This document shows, one piece after another, positions 1 through 7,357 of a stretch of 33,107 nt of DNA. The stretch lies in assembly GCA_009841075.1 (NCBI GenBank), contig VXMP01000008.1:1-33107 (forward strand), written 5' to 3'. Source of the stretch: Acidimicrobiia bacterium (lineage in GTDB: Bacteria > Actinomycetota > Acidimicrobiia > Spongiisociales > Spongiisociaceae). A program made the translations under genes and the position numbers. Positions within the stretch are counted from its first letter, which is position 1; each line of letters begins with the position of its first letter. Below the pieces are notes generated by a model, which searched no databases, was not told the origin of the DNA, and was given only the letters and a program-made list of their open reading frames with translations.

Positions 1-753
1 TGCAGGCTCCTTCTAGGAAAGCCCACCTCCACCCGGCCAGGCATTCCCCCACCCACCCCCTTGGAAAACTGTGAATAGGATACCCGGTCCGCTCAGGCAG
101 ACAATCGATGACGGCCTTTAAAGCGCCTTCTCTTGATTATGGCTCGGCCGTGGCGGGTGCGATTACGATGCCGAAACCCATGCCTGCGCTTTCTTCGGCG
201 ATTTTTCGGCTGGTAGGTGCGCTTCATTTGAGAACCTTAGATTTTGTTTCTGGTCACCCAAGAGTCTGGGGGGTTTTCCAAGCGGGGGCCGGATCAACCG
301 GTGGCTAGGCCGTGGCCCAAACCAACAACTCTTAGCGGAGGTGACCCCCACAATACGGGAAATCCTCCCGGTTTGCAAAGAAGCGCCCGCCTCGAGCGCA
401 CCGGGAAAGTTCCGGGTCGAGGTGAACCTATCGGGCCGAATTGGTGTTGTCCACCGCCCTTTCAAAGCGCGAAAAAATTCTCAAGAGTGACAAAAACGCC
501 CGGTTGTACGGATTCCTCTATTGCGGTCCTGCCATATCCAGCCTTTGAACTGGGGTTTTATCTTGGTATTCCGACTTATCTACCTGGCCATAAAGAGGGA
601 TTTCGGGTTGCGGTCGGCCTCTACGAAGACAATAAGATGCGGTTTAGTCACAGGGGTTGACCGCTCCTACGACCGGGGAGGCCTTCTCCGGGTCCAAGTA
701 CATTCTGATTGAGATGGTTGCAGAACGGCACTGCGCTGCCGACTGGCATCTAC
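1..753. other. gene-free region upstream of dnaA
   Basis: No open frame here has a recognisable protein or convincing start; the longest (about 100-138 codons) have low-complexity Pro/Arg/Ser translations typical of noncoding GC-rich DNA. The genes often found next to dnaA (rpmH, rnpA, parAB) are absent from this stretch. Two isolated DnaA-box-like 9-mers are visible: TGTGAATAG at 70-78 (reverse complement CTATTCACA) and TTGTCCACC at 447-455. A 6-bp inverted repeat, CCTCGA (390-395) with TCGAGG (417-422), could form a small stem. The stretch may be the distal part of a split origin or an untranslated leader; that is inference. Confidence 0.5.
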
Positions 754-785
754 TTTTCCACAGTTGTGGACAGAGGTGTGGATTA
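754..785. promoter_or_regulatory. DnaA-box cluster in the dnaA promoter region
   Basis: Three DnaA-box-like 9-mers lie within 32 bp: TTTTCCACA on + (754-762), CTGTCCACA on - (765-773) and TAATCCACA on - (777-785). Each is one mismatch from TTATCCACA or the high-GC actinobacterial form TTGTCCACA. The first two face each other as TCCACA-GT-TGTGGA, a near-perfect palindrome. They end about 45 bp before the dnaA start codon, where DnaA binding would be expected to autoregulate dnaA or assist origin opening. The motif match is seen; the function is inferred from known dnaA promoters. Confidence 0.65.
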
Positions 786-830
786 TTCGTTTGATGGGGT
801 GCGGTCCAACCTGTAAGGGAGGAGAAAAAG

Positions 831-2222
831 TTGTCAACGCCTGAACGCGCGCACCATGACCTTTCCTCCGAACTACAAACCCTTTTATCCGAACTACAAA
901 AACGAGTCGGAGCGGACGCCTGGAGTAGATGGTTTGAGGGACTGGATTACAAGTTGGAGGGCGACACCTTGGTTGTGGTAGCTCCTTCCGGTTTCCATAG
1001 CCGCTGGGTTCGTACCAATCATCCCGAAGACTTTGAGGAGGCGGTGGCGTCCGTGTACGGAACCCATATAACCGTGGATTACCAGGTAGAGGTCCCGCCT
1101 CTGATAGACGGGGAAATTATTCCTGATCTACCTCCGATTCCGGTAGGACCGATCCTGCCCGACCACGCGACAGATGGTGACCCGACGAAACGGCCTCCGC
1201 CCAAGTTTCTCGACAAGTATGTATTCGATACTTTTATCGCCGGAAGCTCCAATCAGCTGGCCTTGGCCGCCGCCAAGCGGGTATCGGAGGGCCCGGGCCA
1301 GGACTACAACCCTTTGTTCATCTACGGCGGGGCAGGACTGGGCAAAACCCATCTTCTGCACGCCATCGGCCACTACATCCAAACCCACCGCCCCGCCGCC
1401 ACCACCAGATATATGACATCGGAGAACTTTTTCAACGAGTTCGTAGACGGCATCCGCAACAAAAAGATGGACTCCTTCAAGCATCGCTACCGGACCATCG
1501 ACGTGCTCCTGTTGGATGACATCCAATTCTTCGAAGGAAAAGAGCAGGTGCTCGAAGAGATTTTCCACACCTTCAACACCCTCCATGAGCTCAACCACCA
1601 AATGGTGCTGTCCTGCGATCGGCCTCCTAAAGACCTCGGGATAGAGGATCGGCTCCGGTCTCGTTTCCAGTGGGGATTGATCACCGACATCAGTCCACCG
1701 GACCTGGAAACCCGCCTGGCCATCCTACGCCGCAACGCCTCCGAGTACTCCCCCCTTCCCGTACCCGACCAAGTACTGGAGTTCATCGCCGGATACGTCA
1801 CCGACAACATCCGCGAGCTGGAAGGTGCCCTTACCAGGGTGACCGCCGGCGCTGCTTTAACGGAACAGCCCATAACGCTTGAACTGGCCCGATCCGAGCT
1901 TCGTGATCTGATTCCCTCACCGGCAAACGTTCCACCCACCGGCCAGGAGGTTCTGGAGGTCACCGCCATCACCTTCGGATACTCGCCGGTCGATCTTCAA
2001 GGACGTAGACGAACCCAACCACTGGCCACTCATAGACAGATAGCCATGTATATGTGCCGTGAGCTCACCCGCCTTTCGCTACCCAAGATCGGTAAGCTCT
2101 TCGGCGGACGGGACCACACCACCATCCTGCACGGGATCAAAAGAATAGAGCGTTTGATCCACTCCGATCCCGACATCGCCAGGCAAGTGACACAGGTATC
2201 CGATAAGTTGGGGAAAAGATGA
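831..2222 (+). CDS. dnaA: chromosomal replication initiator protein DnaA
   Basis: DnaA binds origin boxes, forms an ATP-dependent filament and melts the origin to load the helicase. The 463-residue product has normal family length. Domain I spans about 1-85, a short Pro-rich linker about 88-125, and the AAA+ domain follows with Walker A GGAGLGKT (166-173) and Walker B VLLLDD (225-230). The C-terminal helix-turn-helix carries the DnaA signature GGRDHTTILHG (425-435). The TTG start is chosen because a strong ribosome site (GGGAGGAG, 817-824) sits just upstream. It is the first gene of the dnaA-dnaN-recF cluster and has DnaA boxes on both sides, implying autoregulation. Identification is secure. 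Confidence 0.98.
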   Translation: MSTPERAHHDLSSELQTLLSELQKRVGADAWSRWFEGLDYKLEGDTLVVVAPSGFHSRWVRTNHPEDFEEAVASVYGTHITVDYQVEVPPLIDGEIIPDLPPIPVGPILPDHATDGDPTKRPPPKFLDKYVFDTFIAGSSNQLALAAAKRVSEGPGQDYNPLFIYGGAGLGKTHLLHAIGHYIQTHRPAATTRYMTSENFFNEFVDGIRNKKMDSFKHRYRTIDVLLLDDIQFFEGKEQVLEEIFHTFNTLHELNHQMVLSCDRPPKDLGIEDRLRSRFQWGLITDISPPDLETRLAILRRNASEYSPLPVPDQVLEFIAGYVTDNIRELEGALTRVTAGAALTEQPITLELARSELRDLIPSPANVPPTGQEVLEVTAITFGYSPVDLQGRRRTQPLATHRQIAMYMCRELTRLSLPKIGKLFGGRDHTTILHGIKRIERLIHSDPDIARQVTQVSDKLGKR

Positions 2223-2506
2223 CCGGTTTCCACACCCGTTCGTCCTGCAATCCTGAACCTGTGTACAAGGCGGGAGATAATCCACCGATAACGTGGAAGA
2301 AGATCCCGACCGACCGGATAGGGATTGAGAAGGGTCGAAATCCGTCCCTTCGGCCCTACCTAACAGGGTGGATACGGGTTGAGGTCATCGCCGATCCTCA
2401 GTGGCATGGGCGGATTGGAACGGGTGGTCATCCACAATCCACAGGCCCTACTACCACTACCGATTTATATATAAAACCAAGTCGCCGATACGGGAAGGAA
2501 AGATAA
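2223..2506. other. probable replication origin (oriC), dnaA-dnaN intergenic
   Basis: This 284-bp gap holds several DnaA-box-like sites: GTTTCCACA (2226-2234), TTGTACACA on the - strand (2260-2268), TAATCCACC (2278-2286), and two head-to-tail sites TCATCCACA (2428-2436) and CAATCCACA (2435-2443). The tandem pair is followed by GGCC (2444-2447), then CTACTACCACTA (2448-2459), which resembles a DnaA-trio run, then a 14-nt A/T-only stretch (2463-2476) that would melt easily. Box pair, GC spacer, trio and AT-rich segment match the basal unwinding layout described for Bacillus subtilis. The dnaN ribosome site (GGAAGGAAAG) occupies the 3' edge. No experiment is implied. Confidence 0.75.
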
Positions 2507-3592
2507 GTGCATATCCGAGCAGATCGAGACGCTCTGGCCGACGCCTTCGGCCGCGCCAATCGAGGGGCAGGTGTACGAACCGCCCTCCCCATACTCCAGT
2601 GTGTCCTATGCCAGACCGAGGAGGGCCGGCTGAACATCACCGGCAGTGACACCGAGGTCACCATCAGGACATGGGCAAACGTAGAGGTTATGGAAGAGGG
2701 TTCCTTTGTGGTTCCGGGGAGGGTCATGACCGAAGCCATTAAACGAATGCCGGACGGGGCCGTCTCCCTACGATCCCTTGACGGTGAAATTGAGCTCTCG
2801 GGTAATGGTCCGGCGTTCCAGATCCGGCCCCTTTCCCTTGAGGACTACCCCAACTTACCCGAAGCCGATCTGACCGGTGCAGTGGATTTGGACGGAGATG
2901 CCCTGCAAGAGGCCTTGTCCCAGGTGTTGGTGGCCACCTCAAGAGACGCCTCACGTCCCATCCTCACCGGCGTTCTGATCGAGGAATCCGAAGAAGGGCT
3001 GCGGCTGGTGGCCACCGATAGCTATCGGCTGGCGATCCGAGATATACCGAGTGTGGGGATCAAGAAGCCGGCGCTGATTCCGGCTCGCGGGCTTAGGGAA
3101 TTGTCTCGAACCGTCGCCGATGGCCAAATGAAGGTGGCCGTACACGATCGAGAGGTGGTGTTCGCCTCAGAACTTGGCTCGCTTCACATCCGCCTGGTCG
3201 AAGGAACCTTCCCTAACTACCGCCAGCTGATACCGAATAACTATCCGATAAGAATCGAAATGGAAAAAGACCATCTGCTCGAAGCGGTGGGTCGGGCGTC
3301 GGTGGTGGCAGACGAACATATACCGGTGCGGCTGAAGGTAACTGCCGACGGTGTGGAGATGTCGGTCGTCCGAACCGATCTCGGCGGAGAGAAGGAAATG
3401 CTGCCGGCCGAGGTGACGGGCGAGGTCGAGGATCTCACCATCGCCTTCAATTCAAGGTATCTGCAAGAAGGGGTGTCGGCGATCCAATCGGGACGGGTCT
3501 GCATCGAAATTAAAGAATCCCTTCGCCCCAGCGTTATCAAACCCCCTGATGGTGACGACTTCCTCTACATGTTGATGCCGGTTCGGTTCTAA
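2507..3592 (+). CDS. dnaN: DNA polymerase III beta subunit (sliding clamp)
   Basis: DnaN forms the dimeric ring that tethers DNA polymerase III to DNA and recruits repair and Okazaki-fragment enzymes. The 361-residue product spans the usual three clamp domains; the N-terminal half contains TALPILQCVL and the middle SRPILTGVLIE, a typical second-domain start. The C-terminus ends in the conserved LMPVRF. The GTG start is preceded by GGAAGGAAAG. It lies between the putative origin and recF, as in most actinobacteria. The gnd-like gene often inserted between dnaN and recF in mycobacteria and streptomycetes is absent. Confidence 0.97.
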   Translation: MHIRADRDALADAFGRANRGAGVRTALPILQCVLCQTEEGRLNITGSDTEVTIRTWANVEVMEEGSFVVPGRVMTEAIKRMPDGAVSLRSLDGEIELSGNGPAFQIRPLSLEDYPNLPEADLTGAVDLDGDALQEALSQVLVATSRDASRPILTGVLIEESEEGLRLVATDSYRLAIRDIPSVGIKKPALIPARGLRELSRTVADGQMKVAVHDREVVFASELGSLHIRLVEGTFPNYRQLIPNNYPIRIEMEKDHLLEAVGRASVVADEHIPVRLKVTADGVEMSVVRTDLGGEKEMLPAEVTGEVEDLTIAFNSRYLQEGVSAIQSGRVCIEIKESLRPSVIKPPDGDDFLYMLMPVRF

Positions 3593-3619
3593 GTTCCGGC
3601 TACCCCGAAAGAAGATCGG

Positions 3620-4720
3620 GTGTGGCTGGGCTGGCTGGAGGCCTCCGACTTCCGAAGCTACCGACAGATGCGATGGAACCCGGATCCAGGCATCAATGTG
3701 GTAATGGGTGCCAATGCGGCCGGCAAAACCAACCTTTTAGAGTCGGTGGGCTACCTGTCCTCCCTGCGATCCTTCAAAGGGGTTCCTGATAGCGCCCTGA
3801 TCCGGATCGGTACAGATCGGTCTATTCTGCGCGGTGAGATCCGAACCATGGCGCGCACCACCCGTATAGAGGTGGAGATGCCCAAAACCGGCCGCCGAAT
3901 CGCACAGATCAACGGCAACCGGCTGGGGAGGGTCACCGATTTGCTGGGAGAGGTGCGGGCCATCGCCTTCCTGCCCGAGGATCTGGACATCATCAAAAGG
4001 GGGCCTTCCTACCGGCGTAACCTGCTCGACTCGGTGGCGATACAGCTATGGCCGGGTGCCCATCTTGACCAGCGGGATTACGAACGGACGCTCCGCCAGC
4101 GCAATATTTTGCTTAAGCAAATGGGCCGCCAAACCGATCCGGTCACCTTGGAGGTTTGGGATGACCGGATGAGCGTGGCCGGAGCGGCGGTTATGGCTCG
4201 ACGGGTGGCGGTGATAAATGCCCTGGAAGAACGGGCTGGGTCGGCTTATCAAGCCCTGGCGGGGAGCACCACCGAGGTGAAGATCGACTACCGGTCGACC
4301 TGGGGGGCGAAATCGGCCGGCGACCGGACGGGCTGGGAAACGGCTCTTCGAGAAGCCTTGGGTCAGGCCCGATCCAACGATATGGAACGGCGGGTTACCA
4401 CGGTGGGTCCCCATCGAGACGAGATAGGGTTCACGCTGGACGCCCGGGAATCGAGGATTCACGCCAGCCAAGGCGAGCAGCGCACCCTGATCCTTGCCCT
4501 ACGACTGGCATCCCATCAGGCGGTGGAGCAGGTCACCGGAGTGTCCCCTCTACTACTACTTGACGATATTTTTTCCGAGCTGGACAAGAATAGGTCGGCG
4601 GCGTTGGCGCGTTCCTTGCCGGTCGCCCAAACCTTTATTTCCACGGCTCGGGAGGACGACATCGACTTTCCTTTGCAGGCCGGTCGGGGCTGGCGGTTGG
4701 CGGACGGGAAGTTGATATGA
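3620..4720 (+). CDS. recF: DNA replication and repair protein RecF
   Basis: RecF is an SMC-like ATPase that works with RecO and RecR to load RecA at single-strand gaps. The 366-residue product has Walker A GANAAGKT (30-37), the conserved PHRDE (264-268), an ABC-type signature SQGEQ (283-287) and Walker B LLLLDD followed by IFSELD (311-322). Length and motif order are normal. A GTG start 27 nt after dnaN is used. Its stop codon overlaps the next start by four bases (ATGA), indicating translational coupling to dciA. Confidence 0.97.
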   Translation: MWLGWLEASDFRSYRQMRWNPDPGINVVMGANAAGKTNLLESVGYLSSLRSFKGVPDSALIRIGTDRSILRGEIRTMARTTRIEVEMPKTGRRIAQINGNRLGRVTDLLGEVRAIAFLPEDLDIIKRGPSYRRNLLDSVAIQLWPGAHLDQRDYERTLRQRNILLKQMGRQTDPVTLEVWDDRMSVAGAAVMARRVAVINALEERAGSAYQALAGSTTEVKIDYRSTWGAKSAGDRTGWETALREALGQARSNDMERRVTTVGPHRDEIGFTLDARESRIHASQGEQRTLILALRLASHQAVEQVTGVSPLLLLDDIFSELDKNRSAALARSLPVAQTFISTAREDDIDFPLQAGRGWRLADGKLI

Positions 4721-5268
4721 CCAATCAATGGTCCGGCGACCAGGTGGAAGAGGCGCTGGCTTCGTTTAATGACGATGATGCCCGAGCGCTTCGAATCCTC
4801 ATGGAAATCCAGCGGAGAGAGCGGGAACAGCAAGAACACAAGGAGCGGGAAAGGCGAAGGCACCGGAAACGCCGGTCGAGCCGTAGGGGCGCTTTTCCTA
4901 GGGCCGGACGGGACCTGGAAGGTCTGGAGCAGCGACTGAGCGATGAGCAAGAGGGCTCCGGCGGCGGTTTGGTGGCCCTGGGTGACCTGATCCCCACCCT
5001 CTTGTCTCACTTCGGGGTGGACGATACCGATCGGGTACGGCGGCTGAGCGAGAACTGGAATGAAATTGCCGGAAAACAATGGGGTTCCAAATCTGTTCCG
5101 GTCGTGGTATCTAAGGGGGAACTGTTGGTTGAGGCTTCCGATCCCCGCATGGTTCGACTGCTCCGGTTGGACTCGAACCGGCTTTTAGAGCGGATTGCGG
5201 ATCGTTTTGGAAGCTCGTTTGTGACCTCCGTCAGGGTGGTAGGGCCGCCCTGGAAGCGAGAGTGGTGA
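4717..5268 (+). CDS. dciA: DciA-type helicase-loading factor (DUF721)
   Basis: This 183-residue protein belongs to the DUF721 family by position (recF-gyrB interval) and by its C-terminal domain (about 84-183, with LGDLIPTLLSHFGV and later LRLDSNRLLERI). In mycobacteria the protein at this position, DciA, binds the replicative helicase DnaB and is needed for replication. The N-terminal half is very charged, with an Arg/Glu helix (about 30-62) suited to nucleic-acid or protein contact. Its ATG overlaps the recF stop. A 167-bp gap with its own promoter-like sequence separates it from gyrB. The function is taken from the family. Confidence 0.85.
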   Translation: MTNQWSGDQVEEALASFNDDDARALRILMEIQRREREQQEHKERERRRHRKRRSSRRGAFPRAGRDLEGLEQRLSDEQEGSGGGLVALGDLIPTLLSHFGVDDTDRVRRLSENWNEIAGKQWGSKSVPVVVSKGELLVEASDPRMVRLLRLDSNRLLERIADRFGSSFVTSVRVVGPPWKREW

Positions 5269-5315
5269 GGAGATGAACCCCCATGAAGGAAACTTGTTGC
5301 AAAAAACCAGGTAAA

Positions 5316-5331
5316 CCCCTATTTCTAGGGG
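5316..5331 (+). other. small perfect hairpin between dciA and gyrB
   Basis: CCCCTA-TTTC-TAGGGG forms a 6-bp stem with a 4-nt loop. It lacks the following T-run of a standard intrinsic terminator. It lies upstream of the putative gyrB promoter, so it could end or protect the dciA transcript. Its role is unknown. Confidence 0.4.
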
Positions 5332-5340
5332 CTGAGAAGG

Positions 5341-5369
5341 TTGGATTGTCACCAGGGCCGCACTACAAT
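5341..5369 (+). promoter_or_regulatory. putative housekeeping promoter of gyrB
   Basis: TTGGAT (5341-5346) and TACAAT (5364-5369) are separated by exactly 17 bp and resemble -35 and -10 elements of a primary sigma-factor promoter. Transcription would begin near 5376, about 60 bases before the gyrB GTG. A 17-bp palindrome overlaps the -10 element and the expected start. The match is by eye. Confidence 0.45.
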
Positions 5370-5383
5370 AGGCCAGGCCTATT
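5367..5383. promoter_or_regulatory. 17-bp palindrome at the gyrB transcription start (candidate operator)
   Basis: AATAGGCC-A-GGCCTATT is a perfect inverted repeat with 8-bp arms and one central base. It overlaps the last bases of the putative -10 element and the predicted transcription start, the place where a repressor or topology-sensitive factor would act. No known binding protein is recognised. Confidence 0.4.
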
Positions 5384-5435
5384 CAGGTTGGATAAAAGCC
5401 CCCGTCCCGAATCCTCTAATTGCTAAGGATCGCCT

Positions 5436-7343
5436 GTGACCCTAGACCAGATGACCAGCTATAGCGCGAGCGATATCAAGGTACTCCCCGGTGTCGAGGC
5501 GGTCCGCCATCGGCCTGGAATGTACATCGGCACCACCGGCCCCCGAGGCCTCCACCATCTGATCTGGGAGGTGGTGGATAATGCCGTGGACGAGGCTATG
5601 GCCGGATACGCCACCACCATCAAAGTGGTTCTCCGGGCGGACGGAGGTTGTCGGGTTACCGACAACGGTCGAGGTATCCCGGTGGCAAAGCACGCCCAAA
5701 CCAAGAAGTCCGCTCTCACCACCGTTCTGACCACCCTCCACTCCGGCGGAAAGTTCGAGGAAGGGGCCTACACCGTGTCGGGAGGTCTGCACGGGGTGGG
5801 AATATCGGTGGTCAACGCCCTGTCCGCCCAGTTCGAGGCCAAAGTAGTCCGAAACGGGTTTGAATGGTCCCAATCTTTTGAGCGGGGCAAGGAGATCGGG
5901 CCGCTCAATAAAGGGCGTAAGGCCCGGGGCACCAGTACCACCATCACCTTCTGGCCCGATCCCGAGATCTTTGCCGAAGGGGTGGATTTCAGATACGAAA
6001 CGGTGACCCAACGACTTCGCGAGCTGGCCTTTCTCAACCAGGGCCTGGAGATCGACCTGGTGGACGAGCGCGGTGAGGGCCGCTCGGATACCTTCCACTA
6101 CAAGGGAGGCCTGCGCGACTTCATCTTGCACCTCAACAGCAGCCGTGAAACCTTGCACGGACGCATCCTCTACCTCGAGGACGAAGCTCCGGACTCCGAG
6201 CTCCAGGTGGCCCTGCAATGGACCAACGCTTTCAGCGAGAACCTGCTCAGCTTCGCCAACAACATCAAAACCCACGAAGGAGGAACCCACGAGGAGGGCT
6301 TCCGCACCGCCCTGACCAAGGCCATAAACGAGTTCGCCCGCGCCAAGGGGCTGCTTAAGGAGAAGGATTCCAACCTCACCGGCGAGGATGTGCGGGAGGG
6401 GCTTACCGCGGTTATTTCCGTGAAGGTCAGAAACCCGCAGTTTGAAGGGCAGACCAAGACCAAGCTGGGCAACACCGAGCTCCGAAGCTATGTGCAGAAG
6501 TCGCTGAACCGGATGCTGCCGGAATGGTTGGAACGTTATTCTTCCGACGCGCGCCGGATTGTCGCCAAGGCTCGGTCGGCCCAGCACGCTCGGGAGGCGG
6601 CCCGCAAGGCCCGTGACGTTATCCGGCGAAAATCTTTGCTCGACTCCTCCCGATTGCCGGGCAAGCTGGTTGATTGTTCCTCCCGTGACCCTTCCAATGC
6701 CGAGCTGTTCATCGTGGAGGGCGACTCGGCGGCGGGTCCGGCCAAGAACGGACGGGATTCCAAGTTCCAGGCGGTCCTCCCCATCAGGGGCAAAATACTC
6801 AACGTAGAGAAGGCCCGTCTGGCCAAAGCCCTCCAGAACAAGGAGATACAGGCCCTCATCACCGCGATCGGGACCGGTATCGGCGACGACTTCGAGATCG
6901 AGAAGGCCCGCTATCACAAAGTCGTCCTGCTCACCGACGCCGATGTGGACGGGGCCCATATCCGTACCCTGCTCCTGACCTTCTTCTTCCGCCATATGAG
7001 GCCGCTGATCGAAGCCGGATATGTTTACATCGCCGCCCCGCCTCTCTATAGGGTGAAGGTCGGCAAGAAGGTGGTTTACCTGGCCGACGAAGCCGAGCTG
7101 GACGCCTTCAAAGAAACCCATCCGAAGGCCCGCCCCACCCGCTTCAAAGGCCTGGGCGAAATGAACGACTCCGAATTGGGTGAGACGGCCCTGCAGCCTT
7201 CCACCCGGACGTTGGTCCAGGTTGAAATGGAGGATGCCGCCGGTGCCGATCAGGTGTTTTCCACTTTGATGGGCGGTGATGTGGCGGCTCGGAAGGAGTT
7301 CATCCAACAAAATGCTGGCGATATCCGGTTCTTGGACATTTAG
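5436..7343 (+). CDS. gyrB: DNA gyrase subunit B
   Basis: GyrB is the ATPase half of DNA gyrase, which introduces negative supercoils with GyrA. The 635-residue product has the GHKL ATP site (EVVDNAVDEA 45-54, DNGRGIPV 76-83, GGLHGVG 116-122), the transducer QTKTKLGN (339-346) and a TOPRIM domain with EGDSAAG (428-434), DADVDG (501-506) and KGLGEMN (571-577). The usual EGDSAGG reads EGDSAAG. Length fits a gyrase without the Gram-negative insertion. A GTG start is used; an ATG five codons later (5451) is possible. A long antisense frame exists over this gene but is a codon-bias shadow. gyrA follows after 14 nt. Confidence 0.98.
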   Translation: MTLDQMTSYSASDIKVLPGVEAVRHRPGMYIGTTGPRGLHHLIWEVVDNAVDEAMAGYATTIKVVLRADGGCRVTDNGRGIPVAKHAQTKKSALTTVLTTLHSGGKFEEGAYTVSGGLHGVGISVVNALSAQFEAKVVRNGFEWSQSFERGKEIGPLNKGRKARGTSTTITFWPDPEIFAEGVDFRYETVTQRLRELAFLNQGLEIDLVDERGEGRSDTFHYKGGLRDFILHLNSSRETLHGRILYLEDEAPDSELQVALQWTNAFSENLLSFANNIKTHEGGTHEEGFRTALTKAINEFARAKGLLKEKDSNLTGEDVREGLTAVISVKVRNPQFEGQTKTKLGNTELRSYVQKSLNRMLPEWLERYSSDARRIVAKARSAQHAREAARKARDVIRRKSLLDSSRLPGKLVDCSSRDPSNAELFIVEGDSAAGPAKNGRDSKFQAVLPIRGKILNVEKARLAKALQNKEIQALITAIGTGIGDDFEIEKARYHKVVLLTDADVDGAHIRTLLLTFFFRHMRPLIEAGYVYIAAPPLYRVKVGKKVVYLADEAELDAFKETHPKARPTRFKGLGEMNDSELGETALQPSTRTLVQVEMEDAAGADQVFSTLMGGDVAARKEFIQQNAGDIRFLDI

Positions 7344-7357
7344 AGGGGAGGTTTTAA

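Noticed and set aside
244-660. 138-codon open frame upstream of dnaA
   Set aside because: Pro/Ser/Arg-rich, no ribosome site, no recognisable domain, and it overlaps other equally poor frames on both strands.
5442-7310. 622-codon open frame antisense to gyrB
   Set aside because: gyrB is unmistakable with all motifs. The antisense product has no family features and its frame is kept open by the third-position GC bias of gyrB.
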